Below, piece by piece: positions 25,410 through 34,379 of a DNA stretch of 64,000 nucleotides (positions within the stretch are counted from its first letter, which is position 1; the number at the start of each line of letters is the position of its first letter). This DNA is from Actinomyces sp. Its GTDB lineage: Bacteria; Actinomycetota; Actinomycetes; Actinomycetales; Actinomycetaceae. Both the position numbers and the translations under genes were made by a program. The notes below the pieces were generated by a model that saw only the letters and a program-made list of their open reading frames with translations, did no database searches and had not been told where the DNA came from. Location of the stretch: contig JALCNR010000005.1 of the NCBI GenBank assembly GCA_022649165.1, positions 86,375 through 150,374 of the forward strand, written 5' to 3'.

Positions 25410-27011
25410 GTGCTTCCAGGGTCCTGCGATGTGCACCGCGCTGGCGTCTTCGGCCCAGCAGATCCGAGCGCACCCGCCGACGACGGCGCCATCGACCCTC
25501 TGGCGGACGACCATCCCCGAGACCACTGCGGCGTGTTCGGCGTGTGGGCGCCCGGCGAGGACGTCTCCCGCCTCACCTATTTCGGCCTGTACGCCCTCCA
25601 GCATCGCGGCCAGCAGTCCGCAGGCATCGCCACCTCGGACGGCCAGCGCATCCGCGTGTACAAGGACCAGGGCCTGGTCAACCAGGTCTTCACCGACCAG
25701 ATCCTCCAGGGGCTCCGCGGGCACATCGCGCTGGGGCATGTGCGCTACGCGACCACCGGGGCCGACACCTGGCGGAACGCGCAGCCGACCCTCGGCCCCA
25801 CGCCCGACGGCACCATCGCGCTGGGGCACAACGGCAACCTCACCAACACCGCCGAGCTGCGGCGTCTCGCCCACTCGCTGGCCGATGGCGGCGACGACGT
25901 CGAACACGGCGCCTCCACCGACACCGCCATCGTCACCGCGCTCATGGGGCTGGCCGACAGGATCCCCGGCCCCGCCCCCTTCGTCGGCGCCTCCCGGTCG
26001 GTCGGCGCCGGGACGTCCTCACCCGAGGCGGAGGAGGCGCCCGCGCCGCTCGTGCCCGCCGCCCTGACGGTCCTGCCCCGGCTGAGAGGGGCATTCTCCC
26101 TGGTGTGGATGGATGAGCACACGCTCTACGGGGCGCGCGACCCTCATGGGTACCGCCCGCTGGTGCTGGGGCGGCTCGGCGAGGGATCCGGGCGCCCCGG
26201 GTGGGTGCTGGCCTCGGAGACCTCCGCCCTGGACCTGGTCGGCGCCGCCTTCATCCGGGAGATCGAGCCGGGGGAACTGGTGTCGATCGACGCGTCGGGC
26301 GTGCGCTCCCGCCATTTCGCGGTGACGAGGGCGAGCACATGCGTCTTCGAGTACGTCTACCTGGCGCGGCCCGACACCGTCATCGGCGGCCGCCAGATCG
26401 TGGCCACCCGGCGTGAGATGGGCGCCACGCTGGCCCGGGAGCACCCGGTCGAGGCGGACGTGGTGGTCCCCGTCCCGGAGTCGGGCACGCCGGCCGCCAT
26501 CGGATACGCCCACGAGTCCGGCATCCCCTTCGCGCAGGGGCTCGTGAAGAACTCCTATGTCGGGCGCACCTTCATCCAGCCCACGCAGTCGCTGCGCCAG
26601 CTGGGGATCCGACTCAAGCTCAACCCGCTGCGCGAGGTCATCGAGGGGCGGCGGCTGGTCGTCGTCGACGACTCGATCGTGCGGGGGAACACCCAGCGGG
26701 CCCTGGTGCGGATGCTGCGCGAGGCCGGGGCCGCGGAGGTCCACGTGCGGATCTCGTCCCCGCCGGTGAACTGGCCGTGCTTCTTCGGCATCGACTTCCC
26801 CACCCGCGCGGAGCTGATCGCCGCCTCGATGGACATCGAGTCCATCCGCACCTCGATCGGGGCGGACTCGCTGGGCTACCTGTCGCTGCGCGGGATGGTC
26901 CAGGCGACTGGACAGGGGACGTCCCTGTGCCTGGGCTGCTTCACCGGCGACTACCCCGAGCCCATCGCCAAGGGCACGCCGATCCCCGGCACCCCGGGGG
27001 CGACCACATGA
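25410..27011 (+). CDS. purF: Amidophosphoribosyltransferase
   Basis: The protein has 533 residues and makes phosphoribosylamine from PRPP and glutamine, the committed step of purine synthesis. The glutaminase domain begins at 'HCGVFGVWAPGE' with the nucleophile Cys near residue 44, so a propeptide of about 43 residues would be removed. 'LQHRGQQSAGIA' and 'YATTGADTWRNAQP' follow. The PRPP site 'VVVDDSIVRGNTQRALV' is near residues 416-432, and four Cys in the C-terminal part ('NWPCFFGID', 'SLCLGCFTGDY') match the Fe-S-type enzymes. An Ala/Pro-rich insertion at about 190-212 is atypical. purM follows 60 bases later. Confidence 0.96.
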   Translation: MLPGSCDVHRAGVFGPADPSAPADDGAIDPLADDHPRDHCGVFGVWAPGEDVSRLTYFGLYALQHRGQQSAGIATSDGQRIRVYKDQGLVNQVFTDQILQGLRGHIALGHVRYATTGADTWRNAQPTLGPTPDGTIALGHNGNLTNTAELRRLAHSLADGGDDVEHGASTDTAIVTALMGLADRIPGPAPFVGASRSVGAGTSSPEAEEAPAPLVPAALTVLPRLRGAFSLVWMDEHTLYGARDPHGYRPLVLGRLGEGSGRPGWVLASETSALDLVGAAFIREIEPGELVSIDASGVRSRHFAVTRASTCVFEYVYLARPDTVIGGRQIVATRREMGATLAREHPVEADVVVPVPESGTPAAIGYAHESGIPFAQGLVKNSYVGRTFIQPTQSLRQLGIRLKLNPLREVIEGRRLVVVDDSIVRGNTQRALVRMLREAGAAEVHVRISSPPVNWPCFFGIDFPTRAELIAASMDIESIRTSIGADSLGYLSLRGMVQATGQGTSLCLGCFTGDYPEPIAKGTPIPGTPGATT

Positions 27012-27071
27012 GCGGGCGGGGCGTGCGGGCGGACAGCCGCCCGCGGCCGTCGGCTGGACCAGGAGGATCCG

Positions 27072-28268
27072 ATGACTGAACGCGAACCCCTCGACTACGC
27101 CTCGGCCGGAGTCGACACCCGCGCCGGGGACCTGGCCGTCGAGCTGATGAAGGGCGCCGTCGCCCGGACCCACGACGAGACGGTGCTGGGCGCGACGGGG
27201 GGATTCGCCGGCCTGGTCGACGCCTCGGCCCTGACGGGGATGCGCCGCCCCCTGCTGGCCACCTCCACCGACGGCGTGGGCACGAAGATCGCGATCGCTC
27301 GGGCGCTGGACATCCACGGCACGATCGGCCAGGACCTGGTCGGCATGGTGGTCGACGACATCGTCGTGGTCGGTGCGCGCCCGCTGCTCATGACCGACTA
27401 CATCGCCTGCGGGCATGTGATCCCCCGGCGGATCGCGGAGATCGTCACGGGCGTCGCCCGTGCGTGCGAGTCCGTGGGCTGCCCGCTGGTGGGCGGGGAG
27501 ACGGCCGAGCATCCCGGTCTCATGGCCCCCGACGACTACGACATCGCGGGCGCCGCCACGGGCGTGGTGGACGCCGACGCGGTCCTCGGACCGGAGCGGG
27601 TGCGGTCCGGCGACGTTCTGGTCGCGATGGCCTCCTCGGGCCTGCACTCGAACGGGTACTCCCTGGTGCGCCGCGTCGTGGAGCGGGCGGGCGTCCCGCT
27701 GGAGGCCGAGGTCCCCGCCTTCGGGCGGACGCTCGGCGAGGAGCTGCTGGAACCGACGCGCCTGTACACGCGCCTGTGCCTGGACCTGCTCGACCGGCTC
27801 GGCACGGGGGAGGGCACGGGCGTGCACGCCCTCGCTCATGTCACGGGCGGGGGGCTGGCCGCCAACCTGGCGCGCGTGCTGCCCCTCGGAGCGGTCGGCC
27901 GCGTCGACCGCTCGTCGTGGAGGGTCCCGGCCGTCTTCGACTGGGTGCGCGTGGGCGGCGGCGTCTCCTGGGGGGCGTTGGAGGACTCGCTGAACCTGGG
28001 CGTCGGCATGGTCGCCGTGGTGGCGCCCGACGCCGTCGACGCCGCCCTGGCCGCCATCGGATCCAGCGGGGTCCCGGCGTGGGTGCTGGGCGACGTCCGC
28101 CTGGACTCGGGCGAGGGAGCCCCCCGCGCCGAGGGCGCCTGCGGCGCATCGGAGGCGGCGGGCGGGGCAGGGCCGTCCTCGTCAGACGGTCGCGCGCGCG
28201 CGATCACCGGGACGAAGGGGGCGCGCGGCGGCGTGGTCCTCCTCAGCGGCGACTATCGAGCGGCCTGA
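27072..28268 (+). CDS. purM: Phosphoribosylformylglycinamidine cyclo-ligase (AIR synthetase)
   Basis: The protein has 398 residues. AGGAGG precedes the ATG by 6 bases. 'DYASAGVDTRAGDLAVELMK', 'STDGVGTKIAIA', 'DDIVVVGARPLLMTDY' and 'GGETAEHPGLM' are the ATP and FGAM-binding motifs of the family. 'ASSGLHSNGYSLVRRV' and 'HVTGGGLAANLARVLP' follow. The C terminus is extended by about 50 Gly/Ser/Ala-rich residues before 'GGVVLLSGDY', which is not usual. purF and purM probably share a transcript. Confidence 0.96.
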   Translation: MTEREPLDYASAGVDTRAGDLAVELMKGAVARTHDETVLGATGGFAGLVDASALTGMRRPLLATSTDGVGTKIAIARALDIHGTIGQDLVGMVVDDIVVVGARPLLMTDYIACGHVIPRRIAEIVTGVARACESVGCPLVGGETAEHPGLMAPDDYDIAGAATGVVDADAVLGPERVRSGDVLVAMASSGLHSNGYSLVRRVVERAGVPLEAEVPAFGRTLGEELLEPTRLYTRLCLDLLDRLGTGEGTGVHALAHVTGGGLAANLARVLPLGAVGRVDRSSWRVPAVFDWVRVGGGVSWGALEDSLNLGVGMVAVVAPDAVDAALAAIGSSGVPAWVLGDVRLDSGEGAPRAEGACGASEAAGGAGPSSSDGRARAITGTKGARGGVVLLSGDYRAA

Positions 28269-28296
28269 GGGAGGGGCCGTCGGCCGGACGTGGGGG

Positions 28297-28542
28297 TCAG
28301 TGCTCGCTGGAGGCGGGGGACCAGTAGTCGTGTTGGTCCCCCTCCGAGTCCTCGTCGCCGTCGAAGTCGTCGGCTTGGGGCTGGTCGCCCAGGTCGGCGT
28401 ATTTCGCGTACAGGTCGTCGTCCGAGTCTCCGCGCCCAGAGGCCAGCTCTCGCTGAAGGGCTTCAAGATCGGTATCAGGGCTGAAGTACTTCAGCTTGCG
28501 TGCGACTTTCGTCTGCTTGGCCTTCTGACGGCCGCGCCCCAT
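28297..28542 (-). CDS. DUF3073 family protein
   Basis: The protein has 81 residues. 'MGRGRQKAKQTKVARKLKYF' at the N terminus is the exact hallmark of this actinobacterial family; the rest is acidic and Asp/Glu/Ser-rich ('GRGDSDDDLYAKYADLGD'). The start at 28542 has a GGAGGGG site upstream; an in-frame ATG 18 bases earlier would add six non-conserved residues. A -10-like TATGAT on the minus strand at 28617-28622 may be its promoter. Function unknown. The remaining bases to 28788 hold no gene. Confidence 0.9.
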   Translation of the reverse strand: MGRGRQKAKQTKVARKLKYFSPDTDLEALQRELASGRGDSDDDLYAKYADLGDQPQADDFDGDEDSEGDQHDYWSPASSEH

Positions 28543-28788
28543 GGCGTCGACCCCCTCCACCTTGTGCGGGTCCGCCGAAGCGGTTCCCTGATCTGATCAA
28601 AATCTGTCGTGGGCCCATCATAGCGTGGCGCCCTCGGATGCTCACATCCCGGACTGCGACGGACCGGCACGATCGCCGCGATCCTCGCGGTTCTTCGGCG
28701 CATCTGCTGTCTGTCCGCGCACGGCGAACAGGAGACGCGTCACCCTCGCCGCCCTGCCGCGCCAGCGGCGTGGCAAGACGCGGAAAGG

Positions 28789-29103
28789 TCAGGCCCGGTG
28801 GCGGCGGACGGCGCGCAGGATCGTGAGGCCCACGACGGCGGCGGCCCCGGCGGCGACGTACCCCACACGCCGCAGCGCGTCCGGATCGCCTTGGCGGGCG
28901 CGGACGATGACGGCCCTGGCCTCCTCGAGGAGGCCGAGGACCTTGTCCTGGGCGGCCTCCTTGGTCTTCTCGGCGATGCGGGCGGGCTGGAGCTCGGCGA
29001 CCAGCTGATCGACGGTGCGGCTCATCTCCCGGCGGGTGGCCTCCAGCTCGGCCTGGATCTCCTCGGGCGTGCGAGTGTCGGAGGAGGTGTTCTGGTCGCT
29101 CAC
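28789..29103 (-). CDS. DUF3618 domain protein with C-terminal membrane segment
   Basis: The protein has 104 residues. 'RTPEEIQAELEATRREMSRTVDQLVAEL' is the DUF3618 motif, a coiled helical stretch, and one membrane helix near residues 78-97 ends in a basic tail 'RAVRRHRA'. The GTG start overlaps the upstream Holin-X gene stop as GTGA, so the pair is probably translated together. The two families commonly occur together in Actinobacteria and are thought to be envelope-associated; the function is unknown. Confidence 0.85.
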   Translation of the reverse strand: MSDQNTSSDTRTPEEIQAELEATRREMSRTVDQLVAELQPARIAEKTKEAAQDKVLGLLEEARAVIVRARQGDPDALRRVGYVAAGAAAVVGLTILRAVRRHRA

Positions 29104-29537
29104 TTGCCCAGTCCCTTCTTGAAGGCGTCGACGTCCTGCCGGATCCCCTCCTGGGGGTTCGGCGTGTGCTCCTGCCCCTTCTGGATCAGCTTGACCCCCA
29201 CGAAGGCCAGGAGGGCGACGAGGACGAGGAGGAGGGCCAGGACGATCAGCGAGGCCGCCCATTCGGGCAGCGCCACCGCGAGGGCGAGCTCGACGGTGTG
29301 GAACAGCCAGCCGAGCATGTAGAGGGCCAGGACGGCGGCGACAGCCAGGAGCGCGCCGCCGGCGCCGACCTTCTTGAGGAAGGCGGCGGCCTTGGTCTTC
29401 GTCAGTTCGATCTCGCCCTGGACCAGGGAGGAGATCTGCTCCGAGAGCCTGGCGAACAGCTCCCCGACCGTCGCGGGACGCTCCGAGGAGGGGGGCTCTC
29501 CGATGTCGGGGGCGGACGATGCCTGATCTGTCGCCAT
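29100..29537 (-). CDS. Actinobacterial Holin-X family membrane protein
   Basis: The protein has 145 residues. A soluble N terminus, 'TVGELFARLSEQISSLVQGEIELTKTKAAAFLKKVG', is the typical amphipathic lead-in, followed by two membrane helices at about 60-80 ('GALLAVAAVLALYMLGWLF') and 88-115. The tail is charged. The name comes from similarity to holin superfamily III; it is not evidence of a prophage, and none is seen here. It is the first gene of the Holin-X/DUF3618 pair; 196 bases separate it from the next gene, which appear to hold only its promoter region. Confidence 0.85.
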   Translation of the reverse strand: MATDQASSAPDIGEPPSSERPATVGELFARLSEQISSLVQGEIELTKTKAAAFLKKVGAGGALLAVAAVLALYMLGWLFHTVELALAVALPEWAASLIVLALLLVLVALLAFVGVKLIQKGQEHTPNPQEGIRQDVDAFKKGLGK

Positions 29538-29733
29538 GGCGCGAACTCTCCTTCATCGCTGGTGTCCCCGCCCGGTTCGGCGGCGCCGTCGGGGGCGGCG
29601 CTGGACGAGGGGCGGAGAGGGGACGGTTGACGGCGGCGCGGCCCGGGGGCTGGCGCTTGGTGACCAGTGTGGCACGTCGCGGCGCCGGGCGGGGGCGCGA
29701 CCACGGCCCCCTCGGGCGCGGATCGGGTGGTGC

Positions 29734-31044
29734 TCAGTCCTGCGGCATGATCGGCCCGGGCAGGTCTCCGAGGATGCGTTGGGCCTGGTCGACGACGCGG
29801 GCGGAGTCCTCGGGCAGGGTCTTGGTCGGCGAGAGCCGGTTGAGGGAGGCCTGGACGGCCTCGGCGCCGAGTTCCTCGCGCAGCGCGTCATGGGCGGCGG
29901 CCGACCGGGCGGCCGCCTGGTCGATGGCCCGGACCTGCTCGACCGCCAGCAGGGCGATCTCCTGGGTGCGCGGATCCTCCTCTGGGAGACGGATCCCGGG
30001 CGCCGCGACCGGCGCGGCGCCCGGGGCGCCGTCTCCGCCGCCCGCGACGGGCAGCCTCGGGATCCGGCTGGAGCGGGAGGCGGCGCCGGGCGGCGGCTCG
30101 GGGGCGCGGCGCGCGGGCTGCGGAATCTGCCAGGTCCGCTGCGGGGCGCCGCCGCCTTCGCCCTCGGCAGGGGATTGGGCGCCACCGGCGGGCGAGTCGT
30201 CGCGCGAGGCGAGGACGGTGAGCACGTCCCCGACGGACGGCGACATGAGGGTCCCCAGGGCCCGGCCGCCGGAGAGGATGACAGCCCGGTCGGCCCGGGC
30301 GGCGACCGCCGGGTCCCGGGTGGCGATGACGATCGCGCACCCCAGGTCGGAGGCCGCGGTCCGCAGGAGAGCGAGGATCTCCTCGGCGGGGGCGGCCTCG
30401 AGGCCGCCGGCGGGCTCGTCGGCCAGGAGGACAACGGGCGCGGCGACCAGGGCGCGCGCGACCGCGACGCGGCGCCTGAGGCCGGCGCTCAGCTCGGAGG
30501 GGCCGAGGTCGAGGACGTCTCCGAGCCCGGCTGCGGCGATGACGGACTCCAGGCGTTCCCGCGTCACGGGGACTCCGGCGATGGAGGCGGCCAGCAGGAT
30601 GTTCTGCCGGACCGTGAGCGCGGGCGCCAGGCCGGGGTCCTCGAAGACCAGGCCGACGCGGGCGCGCCTCGGGTTCGGGCGCTCGGCGTCATCCGGGGCC
30701 GGCGTCACGACGTCCTCGCCCTTGAGCAGGACCGTTCCGCCCGCGGCCGGCTCCAGGCCGGCGAGCACCCGCAGGAGCGCCGGCGCATCGGAGCCCGCAG
30801 TGCCGATGAGGGCCGTGACGGTGCCGCGCATGACGTCGAGGTCGAGGCCCCCGGCCGCTCCCGTGTCCGCGCCTTCGCCGGCCGGGTGCAGGCGAAGCCC
30901 GCGCGCGGCCAGGACGGTGCCCTCGGGGAGCCGGGGGAGGGCCGGGGCGGCGGGGGCCGCCGCCTGCTGATCGCGCTCACGGCGGCTCCAGGGCCACAGT
31001 CTCCGGCGACGGGGCTTGGTGTGGGACGACGTCATGGTTCCCAT
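29734..31044 (-). CDS. ABC-ATPase-like protein with degenerate Walker A, unknown role
   Basis: The protein has 436 residues (433 from the alternative ATG at 31035). Residues about 40-265 look like an ABC ATPase: 'GLDLDVMRGTVTALIGTAG', signature 'LSAGLRRRVAVARAL', Walker B 'VVLLADEPAGGLE', and 'CAIVIATRDPAVAA'. But the P-loop reads 'GTAGSDAPAL', with no Lys or Ser/Thr where G-x-S-G-S-G-K-S/T is expected, and the H-loop His is replaced ('TRDP'). The remaining 170 residues are a Pro/Gly-rich linker and a helical domain ('LLAVEQVRAIDQAAARSAAAHDAL'). No membrane segment or permease gene is adjacent. It may bind nucleotide weakly or act structurally. Sequence start is uncertain by 9 bases. Confidence 0.7.
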   Translation of the reverse strand: MGTMTSSHTKPRRRRLWPWSRRERDQQAAAPAAPALPRLPEGTVLAARGLRLHPAGEGADTGAAGGLDLDVMRGTVTALIGTAGSDAPALLRVLAGLEPAAGGTVLLKGEDVVTPAPDDAERPNPRRARVGLVFEDPGLAPALTVRQNILLAASIAGVPVTRERLESVIAAAGLGDVLDLGPSELSAGLRRRVAVARALVAAPVVLLADEPAGGLEAAPAEEILALLRTAASDLGCAIVIATRDPAVAARADRAVILSGGRALGTLMSPSVGDVLTVLASRDDSPAGGAQSPAEGEGGGAPQRTWQIPQPARRAPEPPPGAASRSSRIPRLPVAGGGDGAPGAAPVAAPGIRLPEEDPRTQEIALLAVEQVRAIDQAAARSAAAHDALREELGAEAVQASLNRLSPTKTLPEDSARVVDQAQRILGDLPGPIMPQD

Positions 31045-31144
31045 TGTCCCCTCGCGGGTCGCGCTCGGGGGCGTGGGGATCGGCGTGGGGGAGTTTCGGG
31101 GGAGCCCTGTCCCGATGCGGGTCGCCTGCCGGCGGGCAGACAAG

Positions 31145-31175
31145 GACCCCGGGACTCCAACGGAATCCCGGGGTC
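31145..31175 (-). terminator. Terminator of the tRNA cluster
   Basis: A perfect 10-bp stem, GACCCCGGGA with its complement and an 11-base loop, starts five bases beyond the 3' end of tRNA-Phe and is followed by CCTTGTCT on the transcribed strand. Confidence 0.75.
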
Positions 31176-31179
31176 TCGG

Positions 31180-31252
31180 TGGCTCCGACCGGCGTCGATC
31201 CGGTGACCTCCCGATTTTCAGTCGGACGCTCTACCAACTGAGCTACAGAGCC
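31180..31252 (-). tRNA. tRNA-Phe (GAA)
   Basis: On the minus strand, the acceptor stem GGCTCTG pairs with CGGAGCC, the D-arm reads AGCTCAGTTGGTAGAGC, the anticodon loop CTGAAAA gives GAA, and the T-arm has GGATCGACGCC with discriminator A. CCA is not encoded. It is last in a Glu-Asp-Phe series. Confidence 0.97.
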
Positions 31253-31279
31253 AAGACCAGATCTTGCGATCAAGGCCGG

Positions 31280-31353
31280 CGACCCCGACGGGACTTGAAC
31301 CCGCGACCTCCGCCGTGACAGGGCGGCGCGCTAACCAGCTGCGCTACGGGGCC
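31280..31353 (-). tRNA. tRNA-Asp (GTC)
   Basis: The acceptor GGCCCCG pairs with CGGGGTC, the D-arm is AGCGCAGCTGGTTAGCGC, the anticodon loop CTGTCAC gives GTC, and the T-arm GTTCAAGTC is standard. Discriminator G, as expected for tRNA-Asp. Confidence 0.97.
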
Positions 31354-31414
31354 TCGGACGGGCTGACCCGTCCGGGCCGCCCTCCTGCGGCTCTGACCGA
31401 GGTTCTCCGAGGAG

Positions 31415-31487
31415 TACCCCCAACGGGATTCGAACCCGTGTCGTCGCCGTGAAAGGGCGATGTCCTGGGCCACTAGACGATGGGGGC
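31415..31487 (-). tRNA. tRNA-Glu (TTC)
   Basis: The acceptor GCCCCCA pairs with TGGGGGT, the D-arm is CGTCTAGTGGCC, the anticodon loop CTTTCAC gives TTC, and the T-loop GTTCGAATC is standard. First gene of the tRNA cluster on the minus strand. Confidence 0.97.
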
Positions 31488-31637
31488 CCGGTGGCCACCC
31501 GGACCGTGCTCCGAAGAACGCGACCCGAGGACGAGGAAGATCATACGCAGGTCTCGACGCCCAAGGCAAAACACGGACCTGTGAGGACGCTCACCGCGCC
31601 TCAGCGGAGTCTCAGCACGTGCTCCTACGCTGGAGCC

Positions 31638-33734
31638 ATGCTGTCCACGATCCTGACGACCCTGCCGCAGGCGGCGTCGCTGCCCGCGGCCCCGCTGTCC
31701 GCGGTCGGGCTCCCCGCGGCCCTGCGTCCTCTGGCGGAGGGGGAGGACGCGGTCGCCGGCGCCCTCAACGCCGGGCGCCTGCTGCTGGCGATCGCGATCG
31801 GCGTGGTCGCCGGGGCCGCTCTCGCTTTCCTCGTGTCGATGCTGCTCAAGGCCGCCTTCGCCCGCTCGAAGATGCTCTCGGCGATGCTCGGGCGCATGCG
31901 GGGGCCGGCGTACTGGGCGCTGATGGCGTGGGGGGCGTGGGCCGGCCAGTCCGTCCTCCTGTCCGACACGGATCTGTCCCAGCTGGCCAACGGGGCGCTG
32001 GTCGCCGTCCTCAAGAAGGTCCTCCTGGTGCTCGCCATCTCGGCGACGACCTGGGTGGTCTTCGCCGCCACCTGGATCGTCGAGGACGCGGCCCGGCTGC
32101 GCCACACCGCCGACCTCGGCCGCTCGCGCCGCTATGAGACGCAGGCGCAGGTGCTGCGCCGCGTCCTTCAGGCGATCGTCGTCATTCTGGGAGTCGGCTG
32201 GGCGGTGTTCACCACCTTCCCCGAGGCCAAGCAGGTCCTCTCCGCCGTGCTGGCCTCCGCCGGCGTGCTCTCCGTGGTCGCCGGCCTGGCGGCCCAGTCG
32301 ACTCTCGGGAACGTCTTCGCGGGGATCCAGTTGGCCTTCACCGACGCCATCCGCGTGGGCGACGTCGTGGTCGCCGGCCCCGATGGGGACTCCGGGGCGA
32401 TTGAGGAGATCACGCTCACCTATGTCGTCGTGCGGGTGTGGGATGAGCGCCGCCTCATCATGCCCTCGACGTACTTCACCAGCCAGCCCTTCCAGAACTG
32501 GACCCGCCGGGCCGCCAAGCAGCTGGGCACGGTCGAACTGACCCTGGACTGGGGGGCGCCCATGGCTCAGATCCGGGCTCGCGTCGAGCAGCTCCTCCTG
32601 GCCACCGACCTGTGGGACGGGCGCACGTGGAATGTGCAGATGACGGATTCGGACCGCGACTCCGTCACCGTGCGCGTCCTCGTGTCGGCGAAGGATTCCG
32701 GAGACCTGTGGGATCTGCGCTGCTACCTGCGCGAGAACCTGGTCTCCTGGCTGGCCGACGAGGAGGCCTGGACCCGTCCGGTCACCCGCGTCCAGCAGCA
32801 GCAGACCGTCACGGTCGAGCACGACGAGTCCCATGAGCTCGTCGCCCGCCTGGCGGCCGAGCTCTCCGGCATCGCGGGCAGCGCCGCCGACACGGGCGCG
32901 CCCGGTGCGGACGCCTCCCCCGGGCCGTCTGGATCGGCCTCCGCGGATCCGGCCCCTGCCGGGTCCCATTCAGACGAGGGCGTCCCTGCCGGCCGGATCG
33001 AGACACCGCTGGACGCCTTCCACGCCGCACGCCTCCAGGCCGCCCGGCGGCGCGCGAAGCGGGCGCGCCGCCGGGCCATGGCCGAGCGCCAGCGCGCCAG
33101 CGCCGAGGGCAGGGCGGCCGGAGGGGCCCCGGCCGGGTCGGCCGGTGGAGACGCCCCGACGCCGTCCGTCTCAGAGGCCCTCCCCGCCTCCGGCGGTGTG
33201 GACGACGACCGCACTCGTCTGTTCACTCAGACCGAGTTGCTCGCCATCGCCCAGAGGTACGCGGCGAAAGGGGAACAGCAGGGGGAACGGAGGGCGGACC
33301 GGGACCAGGACCAGGCGCCGGTCCGCGAGGCGGCGCCCTCTCCGCAGGCCGATCCGGCGCCGGCCGTCATGACGGCGACGACGACGGGCGGGCGGGGCGA
33401 GCGCCTCTACTCCGGCTCGCCCGACGCGGAGGAGCGGCGGTCCGTGTTCGCGGGGCCCGGCGAGGACGCGCTGGCCGAGCGCGAGGAGGCGGCCAGGCTG
33501 CGCGCGGCGCAGAAGGGCCCGGTTCCCGATGCCGTGGCGAAGGACGGCGGCCCCGCGGACCCGCGCGAGCCCGGAGACGGCCGCCAGGACGGCGGCGTCC
33601 GCGGGGAGGGCCGCCAGGGGGGCCACGACGACGGCGAGGGCGCGCCGGACCGCACGCGCCTGCTCCCGGCGATCCAGCCGGGATCCGCGGACGAGGACGA
33701 TCCTCGGGGACCGTCACGACCGTCCAGGGGCTGA
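31638..33734 (+). CDS. MscS-family mechanosensitive channel with long disordered tail
   Basis: The protein has 698 residues. The N-terminal membrane part has helices at about 45-70, 90-110, 125-150 and 180-200, then the pore helix region '[29 protein letters not shown]' with the Ala/Gly-packed TM3 typical of MscS, the beta domain '[44 protein letters not shown]', and the alpha/beta domain to about residue 395. Beyond this lie about 300 low-complexity residues rich in Ala, Gly, Asp, Arg and Pro. Its role is osmotic release at low osmolarity. The ATG lies 6 bases after TACGCT (31626-31631), so the transcript is probably leaderless. Confidence 0.9.
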   Translation: MLSTILTTLPQAASLPAAPLSAVGLPAALRPLAEGEDAVAGALNAGRLLLAIAIGVVAGAALAFLVSMLLKAAFARSKMLSAMLGRMRGPAYWALMAWGAWAGQSVLLSDTDLSQLANGALVAVLKKVLLVLAISATTWVVFAATWIVEDAARLRHTADLGRSRRYETQAQVLRRVLQAIVVILGVGWAVFTTFPEAKQVLSAVLASAGVLSVVAGLAAQSTLGNVFAGIQLAFTDAIRVGDVVVAGPDGDSGAIEEITLTYVVVRVWDERRLIMPSTYFTSQPFQNWTRRAAKQLGTVELTLDWGAPMAQIRARVEQLLLATDLWDGRTWNVQMTDSDRDSVTVRVLVSAKDSGDLWDLRCYLRENLVSWLADEEAWTRPVTRVQQQQTVTVEHDESHELVARLAAELSGIAGSAADTGAPGADASPGPSGSASADPAPAGSHSDEGVPAGRIETPLDAFHAARLQAARRRAKRARRRAMAERQRASAEGRAAGGAPAGSAGGDAPTPSVSEALPASGGVDDDRTRLFTQTELLAIAQRYAAKGEQQGERRADRDQDQAPVREAAPSPQADPAPAVMTATTTGGRGERLYSGSPDAEERRSVFAGPGEDALAEREEAARLRAAQKGPVPDAVAKDGGPADPREPGDGRQDGGVRGEGRQGGHDDGEGAPDRTRLLPAIQPGSADEDDPRGPSRPSRG

Positions 33735-33826
33735 CCGCCGTGGCGCCGGCCGGCGCTCGCGCGGGGCCGCACGGGGCCGGCCGTCCACCCGTGGCGCGCC
33801 CGGCCGGTCGCGCGGACAATGGTCCC

Positions 33827-34276
33827 ATGGCCCAGATCCTGAACGACGGCCCGGCACGGCGCAGCGAGATCGAATGGCGCCGCGTGCTGGATCCGATGGA
33901 GTACCACGTCCTGCGCGAGGCCGGCACGGAGCGCCCCTGGACGGGCGCTCTGCTCGACGAGCACCGCGAAGGCATCTACCGCTGCCGCGCCTGCGGGGCG
34001 GAGCTGTTCCGCTCGGCGACGAAGTTCGACTCCCACTGCGGGTGGCCCAGCTTCTACGATCCGCAGGAGGCCGCGGTGACGACCTCGGTCGACACCTCGC
34101 ACGGCATGGTGCGCACCGAGGTGCGCTGCGCGCGCTGCGGCTCGCACCTGGGGCATGTCTTCGACGATGCGCCCGACCAGCCGACCGGCCAGCGCTACTG
34201 CATGAACTCCGTCTCACTGACCTTCGAGCCCGGCGCCGCGGGCGCGCCCGGCACGGAGGGGGCGGCCGCCGGGTAG
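33827..34276 (+). CDS. msrB: Peptide-methionine (R)-S-oxide reductase
   Basis: The protein has 149 residues. It repairs methionine-R-sulfoxide in proteins. Two zinc CxxC motifs are seen, '[11 protein letters not shown]' and '[14 protein letters not shown]'. '[11 protein letters not shown]' is the substrate loop with a candidate resolving Cys, and Cys125 in '[11 protein letters not shown]' is the catalytic residue. The start is 6 bases after GACAAT (33815-33820), so a leaderless transcript is likely. The C terminus carries about 15 extra Gly/Ala residues. Confidence 0.95.
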   Translation: MAQILNDGPARRSEIEWRRVLDPMEYHVLREAGTERPWTGALLDEHREGIYRCRACGAELFRSATKFDSHCGWPSFYDPQEAAVTTSVDTSHGMVRTEVRCARCGSHLGHVFDDAPDQPTGQRYCMNSVSLTFEPGAAGAPGTEGAAAG

Positions 34277-34379
34277 CGCGGGGACGTCCTCGTCCCTCCC
34301 CTGCCGAGCGGGATGTGACAGACGTCCAGCCGCCGGCGGGTGAGGGATCGACCCGGCGGGGAGTGGCACGCTTGGGGGC

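Noticed and set aside
20782..29537. Prophage suggested by two holin-named proteins
   Set aside because: Both belong to chromosomal membrane-protein families; no capsid, tail, integrase or lysis genes are present.
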